Notes: generated by a model not told the origin, from the letters alone. A DNA stretch of 64,000 nt from Clostridioides difficile ATCC 9689 = DSM 1296 (GCF_001077535.1 NZ_CP011968.1:1860001-1924000); one strand, 5' to 3'. Shown: positions 35,328-45,404, counted from the stretch's first letter. Translations and numbers: made by a program.

Positions 35328-36575
35328 ATGCAAATAACGACTTTTGGAGCTATATTTGGTTTATTAATAGCAATTATTTTAATTATAAAAAAATTTCAAG
35401 CTGTATATAGTTTAATGTTAGGAGCATTTATTGGAGGATTAGTTGGAGGAGCAAATATAACACAAACTGTAGATTTTATGGCAAATGGAGCTATGAATAT
35501 ATCACCATCAATTCTTAGAGCTTTGGCATCAGGTGTATTAGCTGGAAGTTTAATAAAAACAGGGGCAGTAGATAAAATATCAGAACAGATTGTAAAAATA
35601 TTTGGTGAAAAGAGGGCTTTATTTTCGATTGCCATTTCAACTATGGTACTTGCTGGAGTAGGCGTAAATTTGGATGTATCTATAATAACTGTAGCACCTA
35701 TAGGATTATATATAGGTAGAAAATTAAATTATTCTAAATTGTCAATACTATTAGCTATGTTGGGAGGGGGTAAAGCAGGTAATATAATATCACCAAATCC
35801 AAATACTATAGCAGTAGCAGATAATTTTTCTGTCAATCTCTCTAGTGTTATGATGGCAAATATAATTCCAGCAATTATTGGAGTTGTTATTACAGTTATT
35901 TTAGCAAGTATATTAATAAATAAAGGAAATAAAGTACAATCATATGAAATTTTAGAGCAAAGAGAAGATTTACCAAGTTTATTTAAATCATTATGTGGTC
36001 CAATTATAGCTATATTTCTATTGTTTTTAGGAAATGTATCTCCTATAGTTATAGACCCAATGATAGCCCTTCCAATAGGAGGAATCGTAACTCTAATTGT
36101 CACAGGAAACTTGAACAATTCAAGAGAATATTTAGCTTTTGGATTATCTAAGATGCAAGGGGTATGCATATTATTACTTGGAACAGGGACTATCGCAGGA
36201 ATTATACAGATGTCTGAATTACAACAGAGTACAATAGGTGCTTTACAATTTTTAAATATGCCACAATTTTTATTGGCACCAGTTTCGGGTATACTTATGT
36301 CATTAGCAACAGCATCATCAACAGCTGGTGCTACTATAGCATCATCTACTTTTCATGATGCTATAATAAATGGTGGGCTATCACCGATTTCAGGTGCATC
36401 AATAGTAAATGCTGGTTCTAGTGTATTCGAGCAATTACCGCATGGCTCACTATTTCATACTAGTTCAGGTAGTATAAACATGGATATAGGTGAAAGATTT
36501 AAGTTAATTCCATATGAAGCATTGATAGGAATAGTAATGACTATAATTTCAACATCTATTCAATTAGTTTTATAA
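35328..36575 (+). CDS. GntP-family permease
   Basis: A 415-residue, roughly 12-TM carrier of the gluconate:H+ symporter family. Seen are the N-terminal TTFGAIFGLLIAIILIIKK, AGVGVNLDVSIITVAPIGLYIG, GGGKAGNIISPNPNTIAVAD and GSSVFEQLPHGSLFHTSSGS. ATG 35328 follows AGGAGGGGATATT. TTGACA at 35244 is a possible -35. Family members take up gluconate or other organic acids. It sits between a cupin regulator and the kinase/reductase unit, so it may import the reductase substrate. Confidence 0.88.
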   Translation: MQITTFGAIFGLLIAIILIIKKFQAVYSLMLGAFIGGLVGGANITQTVDFMANGAMNISPSILRALASGVLAGSLIKTGAVDKISEQIVKIFGEKRALFSIAISTMVLAGVGVNLDVSIITVAPIGLYIGRKLNYSKLSILLAMLGGGKAGNIISPNPNTIAVADNFSVNLSSVMMANIIPAIIGVVITVILASILINKGNKVQSYEILEQREDLPSLFKSLCGPIIAIFLLFLGNVSPIVIDPMIALPIGGIVTLIVTGNLNNSREYLAFGLSKMQGVCILLLGTGTIAGIIQMSELQQSTIGALQFLNMPQFLLAPVSGILMSLATASSTAGATIASSTFHDAIINGGLSPISGASIVNAGSSVFEQLPHGSLFHTSSGSINMDIGERFKLIPYEALIGIVMTIISTSIQLVL

Positions 36576-36661
36576 TAAATATAAATATTTAATGAAAAAA
36601 GTAGGATTTTGTTATTAAATATTGAATTTATTATAGTAAAAAAGAAGATTGGAGTTTTAAA

Positions 36662-38656
36662 GTGAATAAAAAAAAGATTGTTATTATAGGGATTATTTAT
36701 TCATTTTTAGTAGTATTTTCACTTACAAATATGTATGTAAATATGGAGTATAATTTAAATGTATTTGAATATATTAAGAAGTCACTTCCATTTACAGAAG
36801 AAGAAAAAAAGTGGTTAGAAAAACACAAGAATTTGATTTACAGCTCTGACCAAAGTTCACCTCCTTTGAGATATAAAGGTAAGGAAGATGGACAGTATAA
36901 GGGAATTATTGTTGATTTAATAAATTCTCTGTCAATTCAAATTGGTAGAGATTTTTATTTTAAACCAAATAATTGGTGGAAAGAATCTTTCGTAAATTCA
37001 ATAGATGATAGTATAAAGTTTTTTGACTTGATTCCATCAAAAGAAAGGGCAAATAAATTTATATTTACTGACCCAATATACACTTTGAGTGCAAATATAT
37101 TGAAAGATAAAAAGTCCCAGGATATAAATAGTTACATGGATTTAAAGGGGAAAACAGTAGCAATTCCAGAAGGTGATTATTCTATAAATTTTTTAAAGCA
37201 AAAAATTCAAGATATAAACATTTTATTGACTCCAGATATAAAGACTGGAGTCAACCATTTAATGTCTGGAAAAGTAGACGCAGTTGTTGGTGATGAACCA
37301 GTATTGCGATACTATATAAATAATTATGGACTTTCAAATAAATACAGTGTTTTAAGTAATCCTATATATACTAAAAAAGCAGTTCTTGCTGTACCTAAAC
37401 AATATGAAGAGCTGGTTAGTATTTTAAATAAAGGCATTTTTAAACTTCAGAAAAATGGAGTGTATAAAGATTTAAAGAAAAAATGGTATTCTACGTATAA
37501 TGAAGTTGATGATATATTGTATGAGCGAGGAATTGTGCCTAGTATTTATCTTTTTATAGGTATAATTTTAATATCAATTTATGTTTTTTATAGCTATACA
37601 TATTTGTTAAAGATAGAAATCAAAAGGAAAACAGAACAGGTAATAGAAAATAAAAAAACTTTAGAGGCAACTTTTAATAGTATTACAGATATAATAATGC
37701 TTGTAGATGAAAATAACAATATAGTAGAATCGAACAAAGTACTATATGACTTTATGGGTGAAATGAGTTATAAGATAGCAGATTTGATTAGCATGATAAA
37801 AGGTGTTATTGAAAATACCTTCTCTGAAAATACTAATAAAACTAGTGAAATAGAAATACACAATAAAATTTTAAAGATAAACACTTTTCCTGTAGAGTAT
37901 AAAAAAAATAATACTGAGTATATAGTAGTTCTTATTAAAGATATAACTAATGATAAAATAGTAGAGGCGAAATTACTTAGAGAAAACAAAATGATATCTA
38001 TAGGACAATTAGCTTCTGGGGTAGCACATGAGATAAGAAATCCTTTGGGTATAATAAGAAATAATTGCTATCTCTTAAAAGATAACGTTACAATGGAAGA
38101 AGTAAATGATTGTGTTAAATCAATAGAAAGTAATGTAGATAGAGCAAGTAATATAATAACCAACTTGTTAAATTTCGCAAGAATATCAGATGATAATTTA
38201 GAACATATAAATATAAGAAATTTTATTGAAAATATAGTGAAACTTCAATATAAAATGTTACAGTTAAAGAATGTTGAAATAAAAATTGACTGTGAACATA
38301 ATTTAATATGCTATATAAATGGAGAATCGTTAAAACATGTATTTATAAATTTAATTTCTAATTCAATAGATGCAATACATCAAGATGGAAAAATTATTAT
38401 ATACTGTTATGAAAAAAATCATTGTTTATTTATAGATTTTAAAGATAATGGTGAAGGAATAAAAGAAGATGCCCTAAAGGACATATTTAATCCCTTCTAT
38501 ACAACAAAACCAATTGGTGAGGGAACTGGTTTAGGTTTATACATTACTTATAATGAGATTAAAAAGAATAATGGAGATATAAGTGTTGAAAGTAAATTGG
38601 GGGTTGGAACTTGTTTTCATATAAAAATTCCATTAAATAAAGAGGTGACTATATAA
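36662..38656 (+). CDS. Sensor histidine kinase with extracellular solute-binding domain
   Basis: 664 residues. TM1 (about 6-26), an extracellular type-3 solute-binding domain (about 50-285, with SSPPLRYKGKEDGQYKGIIVDL and the two-lobe order of amino-acid-binding proteins), TM2 (292-316), PAS (330-430), HisKA with phospho-acceptor H456 in IGQLASGVAHEIRNPLG, and HATPase (NLISNSIDAI, DNGEGI, EGTGLGLYI). It likely binds an amino-acid-like ligand outside the cell. The start is GTG. Its stop overlaps the next ATG (TAATG), so it is co-translated with the sigma-54 activator. Confidence 0.93.
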   Translation: MNKKKIVIIGIIYSFLVVFSLTNMYVNMEYNLNVFEYIKKSLPFTEEEKKWLEKHKNLIYSSDQSSPPLRYKGKEDGQYKGIIVDLINSLSIQIGRDFYFKPNNWWKESFVNSIDDSIKFFDLIPSKERANKFIFTDPIYTLSANILKDKKSQDINSYMDLKGKTVAIPEGDYSINFLKQKIQDINILLTPDIKTGVNHLMSGKVDAVVGDEPVLRYYINNYGLSNKYSVLSNPIYTKKAVLAVPKQYEELVSILNKGIFKLQKNGVYKDLKKKWYSTYNEVDDILYERGIVPSIYLFIGIILISIYVFYSYTYLLKIEIKRKTEQVIENKKTLEATFNSITDIIMLVDENNNIVESNKVLYDFMGEMSYKIADLISMIKGVIENTFSENTNKTSEIEIHNKILKINTFPVEYKKNNTEYIVVLIKDITNDKIVEAKLLRENKMISIGQLASGVAHEIRNPLGIIRNNCYLLKDNVTMEEVNDCVKSIESNVDRASNIITNLLNFARISDDNLEHINIRNFIENIVKLQYKMLQLKNVEIKIDCEHNLICYINGESLKHVFINLISNSIDAIHQDGKIIIYCYEKNHCLFIDFKDNGEGIKEDALKDIFNPFYTTKPIGEGTGLGLYITYNEIKKNNGDISVESKLGVGTCFHIKIPLNKEVTI

Positions 38657-39978
38657 TGAAAATACTATTAGTTGATGATGAGCTAGAATATGGAGTGGTA
38701 ATGAAAAAAATTCTACAAAAGAAGGGCTATCTTGTAGATATAGCACTAAGTGGTGAAGAAGCTATAAATATAATTAAAAAAGATAAAAATTATGATTTGG
38801 TTTTATCTGATGTTATGATGAAAAATATGGATGGAGTACAGCTATTAGATAGAATTAAATCTATTAATAGAGATATAGAGGTTATATTAGTTACAGGATA
38901 TGGAAGTATTGAAAATGCAGTTGATGCTATGAAAAGAGGAGCTTTATCTTATTTTATAAAAAGTAATCCCATTGAAAATTTATTAGAAGAAGTTGAAAAG
39001 GTAAAGGCAAGTAAAATATCTGTTTCTGTACAAAAAAATAATTTGGAATTTACTTTGGAATCTAAAAATAGAGATTTTAATAATATCATAAAAATAGCAA
39101 AAAAAGCTGCTTGTAAAGATGTTAATATATTAATCTTGGGAGAATCTGGTGTAGGAAAAGATATATTAGCTAGATATATACATAGCATAAGTCCAAGAAA
39201 GAATGAGATATTTGTACCTGTAAATTGTTGTTCTTTTTCAGAAAATCTATTGGAGTCTGAGTTGTTTGGTCATGAAAAAGGTTCTTTTACAGGAGCAGTA
39301 GATAGTAGAAAAGGTAGATTTGAACTTTCGAATAAAGGAACTCTATTTTTGGATGAAATAGGAGATATACCTCTAAATGTTCAGGTAAAACTTTTGAGGA
39401 CACTTGAGGACAAATCTATAGAGAGGATAGGAAGTAATAAATCTATTAAAGTTGACTTTAGGTTAATTTGTGCTATGAATAAAGAACCAAAAGTGGAAAT
39501 ATCAAATGGAAATATAAGAGAAGATTTTTTTTATAGAATAAGTACAATAACAATAACTATACCACCGCTAAGAAAGAGAAGAGAAGACTTAACTACTCTT
39601 ATAGAATTTTTCTTAAATAAGTACCAAATTGAACATGATAAAAAGATACACTCGATTGATAAGGAAGTAAAGGATTTTTTATTAAATTACAATTATCCAG
39701 GAAATATAAGAGAATTAAAAAATATAATAAATAGACTTGTAGTTTTAAGTGAAGAAGGCAATTTATCAAAAGACAATTTAAATTTAATATCAAATAATGT
39801 ATACATAGATGATAAAATAAGTATTAGACCTTTAAGAGAAATAAGAAAAGAGTTTGAATGTGAGTATATTGAAAAAGTTTTATCTTTGTGTGGAAATAAT
39901 ATTTCAAATACAGCTAAAAAATTGGAGATTAGTAGAAGACAGTTAACCAATAAAATATCAGAGTATAATATTAAGTGA
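38656..39978 (+). CDS. Sigma-54-dependent response regulator (NtrC type)
   Basis: 440 residues. Receiver domain with D52 (DLVLSDVMM), AAA+ domain with Walker A GESGVGKD (162-169), sigma-54 contact loop GSFTGA (209-214, the common A-to-S variant of GAFTGA), Walker B GTLFLDEIGD (228-237), and a Fis-type helix-turn-helix at the C-terminus (NISNTAKKLEISRRQLTNKI). It pairs with the preceding kinase. The two palindromes overlapping its stop codon and the -24/-12 promoter at 40175 mark the reductase genes as its target. Confidence 0.95.
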   Translation: MKILLVDDELEYGVVMKKILQKKGYLVDIALSGEEAINIIKKDKNYDLVLSDVMMKNMDGVQLLDRIKSINRDIEVILVTGYGSIENAVDAMKRGALSYFIKSNPIENLLEEVEKVKASKISVSVQKNNLEFTLESKNRDFNNIIKIAKKAACKDVNILILGESGVGKDILARYIHSISPRKNEIFVPVNCCSFSENLLESELFGHEKGSFTGAVDSRKGRFELSNKGTLFLDEIGDIPLNVQVKLLRTLEDKSIERIGSNKSIKVDFRLICAMNKEPKVEISNGNIREDFFYRISTITITIPPLRKRREDLTTLIEFFLNKYQIEHDKKIHSIDKEVKDFLLNYNYPGNIRELKNIINRLVVLSEEGNLSKDNLNLISNNVYIDDKISIRPLREIRKEFECEYIEKVLSLCGNNISNTAKKLEISRRQLTNKISEYNIK

Positions 39979-40016
39979 GAAAAAAACTTCTCATTAAGTG
40001 AGAAAAAAATTTCTCA
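39976..40016 (+). promoter_or_regulatory. Tandem palindromes, probable upstream activating sites
   Basis: Two near-identical 18-base palindromes, TGAGAAAAAAACTTCTCA (39976-39993) and TGAGAAAAAAATTTCTCA (39999-40016), are 23 bases apart centre to centre. They lie about 170-200 bases before the sigma-54 promoter, the normal distance for enhancer sites of NtrC-type activators. Confidence 0.75.
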
Positions 40017-40025
40017 AACTGTATT

Positions 40026-40064
40026 AAAAGATAAACAGAAAAAATCTGTTTATCTTTTTTTATT
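40026..40064 (+). terminator. Terminator of the kinase-regulator operon
   Basis: AAAGATAAACAG / CTGTTTATCTTT 12-base stem followed by TTTTATT. Confidence 0.85.
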
Positions 40065-40174
40065 ATAATTTTAAAAATTAATATTTACAATAATTATTGG
40101 TAAATTCAATATTGGTGTAAATTAAAAATGAAAATTTCTATGACATTAATACATAGAATATATATTTTAAATAA

Positions 40175-40192
40175 TTGGCATAGAAAATGCTT
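40175..40192 (+). promoter_or_regulatory. Sigma-54 (-24/-12) promoter
   Basis: TTGGCATAGAAAATGCTT has GG at 40177-40178 and GC at 40189-40190, separated by exactly 10 bases, as required for sigma-54. The gene start is 65 bases downstream. Confidence 0.85.
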
Positions 40193-40256
40193 TATATATT
40201 AATAAACGTAATAAATACTTTTAATTGCGATTAAATATATTAAGGGGGATTTTCAT

Positions 40257-41543
40257 ATGAAGCTAGAGCTAGGGAATATATTTATAAAAAATGTTGAATT
40301 TGGAGAAAAGACAGAAGTAAAAGATGGAGTACTATATATTAGTAGCGAAGAAATAGAAAAGATAGTATTAGAAGATGAAAGGATTGTAAGTGTAAATGTT
40401 GAACTTGCAAGACCTGGCGAATCAATAAGAATAGCTCCAGTTAAAGATGTAATAGAGCCTAGAGTTAAAATTGGAGATGAAAGCAAAATATTTCCTGGAA
40501 TTATAAATAAAGTGAAGACTGTAGGAAGTGGAAGAACCCATGTACTTTTAGGAGCTTGTGTTGTAACTTGTGGAAATATAGTTGGATTTCAAGAAGGCGT
40601 AATTGATATGAGTGGTCCTACTGCTAAATATACACCTTTTTCAAAAACAAATAATATATGTATTGTTATAAAAGCAAAGGATGGTATAGATACTCATGAT
40701 TATGAAGAAGCAGCTAGAATTGCAGGATTAAAAATAGGTGCATATGTAGGTGAGGCAGGAAGAGAAGTTGAGCCAGATGAAGTCATTGTATATGAGACAA
40801 AGCCATTATTAAAACAAGTAAAAGAATATCCAGACCTGCCAACAGTAGCATATGTTCACATGTTACAATCACAAGGACTTTTACATGACACTTATTACTA
40901 TGGGGTGGATGCTAAACAGATAGTGCCTACATTTATGTATCCAACTGAAATAATGGACGGAGCTATAATATCTGGAAACTGTGTAGCACCATGTGATAAG
41001 GTTACAACATTCCATCATTTAAATAATCCAGTTATACATGACTTATATAAAAGACATGGAAAAGATTTAAACTTTATAGGAGTTATTTTGACTAATGAGA
41101 ACGTATTCTTAGTCGATAAAGAGAGAAGCTCTGATATGGTAGCTAAATTAATAGAATTTTTAGGAGTTGATGGAGTTCTAGTGACAGAAGAAGGTTATGG
41201 GAATCCAGATACTGACCTAATGATGAATTGTAGAAAATGTAGTGAAGTTGGAGCAAATGTAGTTTTGATAACGGATGAATTTCCTGGAAAAGATGGCAAG
41301 AGTCAATCTATAGCAGACGCTACTAAGGAAGCAGATGCAGTTGTTTCTTGTGGTCAAGGAAATCTAGTGGTTCATTTCCCAGCAATGGAAAAAATTATAG
41401 GAACTTTAGATTATGTTGAAATGATGATAGGTGGGTATAAAGGATGCTTAAATGAAGACGGAAGCATGGATGCAGAGCTACAAATTATAATAGCATCAAC
41501 TATAGCAAATGGCTATAATCATTTGACAGCAAGATATTATTAA
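40257..41543 (+). CDS. Glycine/sarcosine/betaine reductase component B, pyruvoyl proprotein subunit (GrdE/G/I type)
   Basis: 428 residues of the GrdE family, the proprotein cut to alpha and beta subunits. The processing site SGN-C242-VAPCDK is present; in the family the cysteine at this place becomes the pyruvoyl group that binds the amino substrate. RTHVLLGACVVTCGNI and MMIGGYKGCLNEDGSMDAELQ also fit. The ATG follows GGGGGAT. The sigma-54 promoter and an activator kinase pair lie upstream. No grdA, grdC or grdD is adjacent, so those shared parts must be supplied from elsewhere. The amine substrate is unknown. Confidence 0.92.
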   Translation: MKLELGNIFIKNVEFGEKTEVKDGVLYISSEEIEKIVLEDERIVSVNVELARPGESIRIAPVKDVIEPRVKIGDESKIFPGIINKVKTVGSGRTHVLLGACVVTCGNIVGFQEGVIDMSGPTAKYTPFSKTNNICIVIKAKDGIDTHDYEEAARIAGLKIGAYVGEAGREVEPDEVIVYETKPLLKQVKEYPDLPTVAYVHMLQSQGLLHDTYYYGVDAKQIVPTFMYPTEIMDGAIISGNCVAPCDKVTTFHHLNNPVIHDLYKRHGKDLNFIGVILTNENVFLVDKERSSDMVAKLIEFLGVDGVLVTEEGYGNPDTDLMMNCRKCSEVGANVVLITDEFPGKDGKSQSIADATKEADAVVSCGQGNLVVHFPAMEKIIGTLDYVEMMIGGYKGCLNEDGSMDAELQIIIASTIANGYNHLTARYY

Positions 41544-41628
41544 ATAAGTATTTGAATATAAAGTTCTGTTGATGTAATCATTGGTCTAACTGATGTAATA
41601 ACTATAAAGTGATTTGGAGGATTAAGAG

Positions 41629-42936
41629 ATGAGTAAAATCAGAGTGGTTCATTATATAAACAATTTCTTTGCTGGTATAGGTGGAGAGGAAAAAGCAGAT
41701 ATTCCGCCAGAAAAAAGGGCTGGTGTAGTAGGACCTGGAATAGCATTTCAGAGTCAATTTAATGATGGTGCAGAGATAATCTCAACTGTAATTTGCGGAG
41801 ATACGTATTTTGGTGAAAATATTGAGAGTGCAACTCAAGAACTTTTAAAAATGATAAAAGAAGAAAGCCCTGATTTATTTATTGCAGGCCCAGCATTTAA
41901 TGCAGGTAGATATGGAGTAGCTTGTGGGACTATTTGTAAGGCAGTTGAAGAAGAGTTAAATATTCCTGTAATTACAGGCATGTATAAAGAAAATCCAGGT
42001 GTAGATATGTTTAAATTAGATTTGCATATAGTGTCTACAGGAAATTCAGCAGCAAGTCTTAGAAAGGTAGTTCCAATAATGACGAAACTAGGTCTTAAAT
42101 TGGTTAGAGATGAGGAAATAGGACCTCCTGAAGAGGAAGGATATATAATGAGAGGAATAAGAAAAAATTTCTTCCATGAACTTAGAGGGTCTGAAAGAGC
42201 AATTGATATGTTGGTTAAAAAGATGAAAGGGGAAAGCTTTGAAACTGAGTATCCAATGCCTGAATTTGATAGAGTTACACCTATGAAACCTGTTAAAGAT
42301 TTATCTAAGATAAAACTTGCCCTAGTAACTTCTGGAGGGATAGTTCCAATTGATAATCCAGACAAAATTGAATCTTCAAGTGCTACTAAATATGGAATTT
42401 ACGATTTAACAGATATGGATTCTATGTCAAATAAAGAATTTACAACTATACATGGGGGGTATGATAGAGCATATGTCCTTGAAAATCCAAATTTAGTTGT
42501 ACCACTAGATGTAGTTAGAGAGCTTGAAAAAGAAGGTGTAATTGGAGAATTAGTAGATTATTTTATAACTACTACAGGAACAGGAACGAGTGTTGGCAAT
42601 TCTAAGAGATTTGGAGAAGAGTTTTCTAAAAAATTGTTAGAAGATGATGTAGATGCTGTAATTTTAACTTCTACATGAGGTACTTGTACTCGTTGTGGAG
42701 CAACGATGGTAAAAGAGATTGAGAGAGCTGGTATAGCAGTTGTTCATATATGTACAGTAGTACCAATATCACTTACAATAGGAGCTAATAGAATTGTTCC
42801 AGCAGTAGGGATACCATATCCACTTGGAAATCCTATGTTAGGAGAAGAGGAAAGTAAAAAAATTAGAAAGAATATAGTTTTAAAAGCTTTAAATGCACTA
42901 ACAGAAGATATAGAAGAACAAACAGTATTTGAATAA
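41629..42936 (+). CDS. Component B selenoprotein (GrdB/F/H type), UGA read as selenocysteine
   Basis: 435 residues if the in-frame TGA at 42676-42678 (codon 350) is read as selenocysteine. The context is TST-U-GTCTRCGATM, the conserved active site of the family. Downstream sequence continues in frame with full family similarity (VPISLTIGANRIVPAVGIPYPLGNP) to 42936. A hairpin suited to a bacterial SECIS lies at 42690-42706. The protein works with the pyruvoyl subunit to cleave the C-N bond of an amine and pass a carboxymethyl group to selenoprotein A. Confidence 0.95.
42690..42706 (+). promoter_or_regulatory. bSECIS-like hairpin
   Basis: T-CGTTG / CAACG-A stem with a TGGAG loop, beginning 12 bases after the UGA. 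Spacing and the G in the apical loop fit a SelB-binding element. Confidence 0.75.
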
Positions 42937-42956
42937 TAAAAATACAACACAACACT

Positions 42957-43020
42957 GAAATAAAAAAAGATATCAAAAAATAATTTTTTAAAATTATTTT
43001 ACGATATCTTTTTTTATTAG
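42957..43020 (+). terminator. Terminator of the reductase operon
   Basis: AAAAAAGATATC / GATATCTTTTTT outer stem with an AT-rich inner stem, then TTTATT. The rest of the interval to 43247 has no gene. Confidence 0.8.
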
Positions 43021-43247
43021 GTAAATTCGAAAGTTGCATATTATTTGCATATTTTTAAATTAAATTTATAAAAGTGATAAATTAGTTTATTATAATATTG
43101 ATACACAAATTCAAATTAGATATACTATGAAAAGTGAGATTATTACATTTTGGAACAAATATTCAACATATTAAACCAGATTAATTGAACAGAAAAAATT
43201 AACTTTATATAATAATTAGAATAATGATAAGAAAGAAGGTGTATATA

Positions 43248-43955
43248 TTGATTTCAATTGCCATTTGTGATGATGAATCCTATATGCTAAATCATTTAAA
43301 GGAAAATATAGAATTATACATGAAGCAGAAGAATTTATTATATAATATAGAGCTTTTTAATAAAGTAGAAGATTTACTATGCAATCATGAAAAGTTTAAT
43401 ATTGTATTTTTAGATATACAGATGGAAGAGATTAACGGAATGCAGGCAGCTAGAAAATTAAGGTCATATGGTAATGAGTGCTTTATAATTTTCGTTACAG
43501 TTTTAAATGAATTTGTATTTGATGCTTTTGAAGTAGATGCTATAAATTATTTGATAAAACCTCTATCTAATGAGAAACTATATAAAACTTTGGATAAAAT
43601 AGTTACAAAACTCGAGGATAATGAAAGTAATTATATCACAATACAAAAAGGTTATTCATATTGGAAATTAAAACTTGCTGATATTTTATATTGTGAAGTT
43701 ATAAAAAGAAAGATTTATGTTCATTTAAAGAAAGAGACTGTAGATTATTATGAGACTATTGAAAATTTAGAGAGAAGTTTACCAACAAATTTTTTTAGGT
43801 GTCATCGTAGTTATATAATCAATTTACAATATGTATATGGATATGAAAATGGTAATGCAGTTATGGAAAGTGGAGATAGAATACCTGTTTCTAGACTACG
43901 TCAACAAATATTTTCAAAAGTTATGCTTGAGTTCATGAAAAATAGGAGGATATAA
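43248..43955 (+). CDS. LytTR response regulator (AgrA-like)
   Basis: 235 residues. Receiver domain (SIAICDDE, VFLDIQMEEINGMQAA, NYLIKPLSNEKLY) and LytTR DNA-binding domain (DILYCEVIKRKIYVHLKK, FFRCHRSYIINLQYV, GDRIPVSRLRQQIF). The TTG at 43248 follows AGAAGGTG by 6 bases. An in-frame ATG at 43224 lies before that site and has none of its own. The kinase gene follows after one base. Confidence 0.92.
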   Translation: MISIAICDDESYMLNHLKENIELYMKQKNLLYNIELFNKVEDLLCNHEKFNIVFLDIQMEEINGMQAARKLRSYGNECFIIFVTVLNEFVFDAFEVDAINYLIKPLSNEKLYKTLDKIVTKLEDNESNYITIQKGYSYWKLKLADILYCEVIKRKIYVHLKKETVDYYETIENLERSLPTNFFRCHRSYIINLQYVYGYENGNAVMESGDRIPVSRLRQQIFSKVMLEFMKNRRI

Positions 43956-43956
43956 G

Positions 43957-45315
43957 ATGATTAATTTATTTTCTTCCGATTTATTTTTAAAGTACAGTTT
44001 TTTATTTTCTTTTATTGTATATAGAATTTTAATGGTAATAGTGCAATACTATTTTCTAATCAGTTTTACAAATGTTAATTCAAAATTTTGGTGTTTTATT
44101 TTATATTCGATAATTTCAATTTTTTTAATCATTATAAATACATATTTTAATTTATATAATTTATTTTCTTCACAGATTCTATTTTTTCTTATGACTTTTT
44201 TATTTGTAAAGTACATAATAAAACAATCTACTGTTTTATCTATAGTATCAACTTTGTTAGTATATTTAATTGAACAATTAGTATATGGATTTACAGCTCC
44301 ATTAAATTACTTGATATTTACTAGTGATATAAATACAGATATTTATAAATTTGATATAAATATGGGACTATCTTCTTTAATTACTATTATAATAGCTGGA
44401 TTTATATATTGGTATAGTTCTAAAAAGTTTAATATTAAGGTCATGAACTTTGATAAATATATAGCAATTTTGATGATTCCATTGTTGCTTATAATATTAT
44501 TTATGCAATCATTTGAATATAGTTCAAATATAAATATAGATACAAGTCTTGGGATTGTAAAGCTGCTATTAAATACTTCTATAACTGAAGAAATTCAAGC
44601 TTTTCTTTTTTCTATAATTGGAACTATATGTGTATTTTTTTCTCTATTTACCTTTAAGAAACTAATTCAAGCTCTCGAAGATGACAAGGAGAGGGCAATT
44701 ATGAATCAACAGATTCATGCTCAAAAAAACTATATTGAAGAAGCGAAATCACGATTATCACAAACTATATCCTTTAGACATGATTTTAATAATCATTTAG
44801 CTATTGTCAATGGATTGTTGAAAAAAGACCAAATTTTAAAAGCACAAGATTATTTAAATAAGCTTGAAAAAGTAACAAGTGACCTATCATTTTCTTGTAA
44901 TACACAGAATATTGTTATTGATGCTCTTTTCAACAATAAATTAAGTATAGCAAAACAATTAGGCATAGAGGTAGATTGTGAAGTAATTATACCCCAAAGC
45001 ACTAACATGAACGATTTTGACCTATGTATAGTGTTTGCTAATGCTATTGACAATGCAATTAAAGCTTGTAGAGTTGTAGATAAACAAAATAGGTATTTAA
45101 AGCTTTCCACTAAGTTAGAAGGTGGATTTTTTATGATAGAAATAAAAAATAGCTATAATCCAATAAATAATTATACACGTGGTTCAGGTATAGGTCTTTT
45201 AAATATAAAAGAAATTGCTAAAAAATATCAAGGGGCTATAAGTATAGATAAGACATCAGATTATTTTCAAATAAATGTATTGCTGGTTATTTCATTACAT
45301 TGCGCTAGTATTTGA
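43957..45315 (+). CDS. AgrC-like sensor histidine kinase (GHKL)
   Basis: 452 residues. Six to seven hydrophobic segments fill the first 235 residues. The coiled linker then leads to the phospho-acceptor box SFRHDFNNHLAIVNGLL and a GHKL ATPase domain (LCIVFANAIDNAIKACR, GSGIGLLNIKEIAKKYQG). This is the Agr/peptide-sensing kinase layout, but no agrB or agrD-like gene is nearby, so the signal is unknown. The ATG follows TAGGAGGATATAAG. Confidence 0.92.
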   Translation: MINLFSSDLFLKYSFLFSFIVYRILMVIVQYYFLISFTNVNSKFWCFILYSIISIFLIIINTYFNLYNLFSSQILFFLMTFLFVKYIIKQSTVLSIVSTLLVYLIEQLVYGFTAPLNYLIFTSDINTDIYKFDINMGLSSLITIIIAGFIYWYSSKKFNIKVMNFDKYIAILMIPLLLIILFMQSFEYSSNINIDTSLGIVKLLLNTSITEEIQAFLFSIIGTICVFFSLFTFKKLIQALEDDKERAIMNQQIHAQKNYIEEAKSRLSQTISFRHDFNNHLAIVNGLLKKDQILKAQDYLNKLEKVTSDLSFSCNTQNIVIDALFNNKLSIAKQLGIEVDCEVIIPQSTNMNDFDLCIVFANAIDNAIKACRVVDKQNRYLKLSTKLEGGFFMIEIKNSYNPINNYTRGSGIGLLNIKEIAKKYQGAISIDKTSDYFQINVLLVISLHCASI

Positions 45316-45404
45316 GAACAATTTCATTGAAAATAGTATTTGTAAGCTATATTATGTATTTGAATAGAGAAAGTTTGATATATAGAAATGAGGAGGTTAC
45401 TAAA

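Noticed and set aside
39976..40016. Twin palindromes as transcription terminators
   Set aside because: They lack a T run, are near-identical copies, and a proper terminator follows at 40026; enhancer sites for the sigma-54 regulator fit better.
41629..42936. Two adjacent genes or a nonsense-mutated pseudogene split at 42678
   Set aside because: The stop is TGA within the family's selenocysteine site, the frame continues with full similarity, and a SECIS-like hairpin follows.
42744..42950. Minus-strand frame opposite the selenoprotein tail
   Set aside because: Antisense to a conserved coding region, with no supporting signals.
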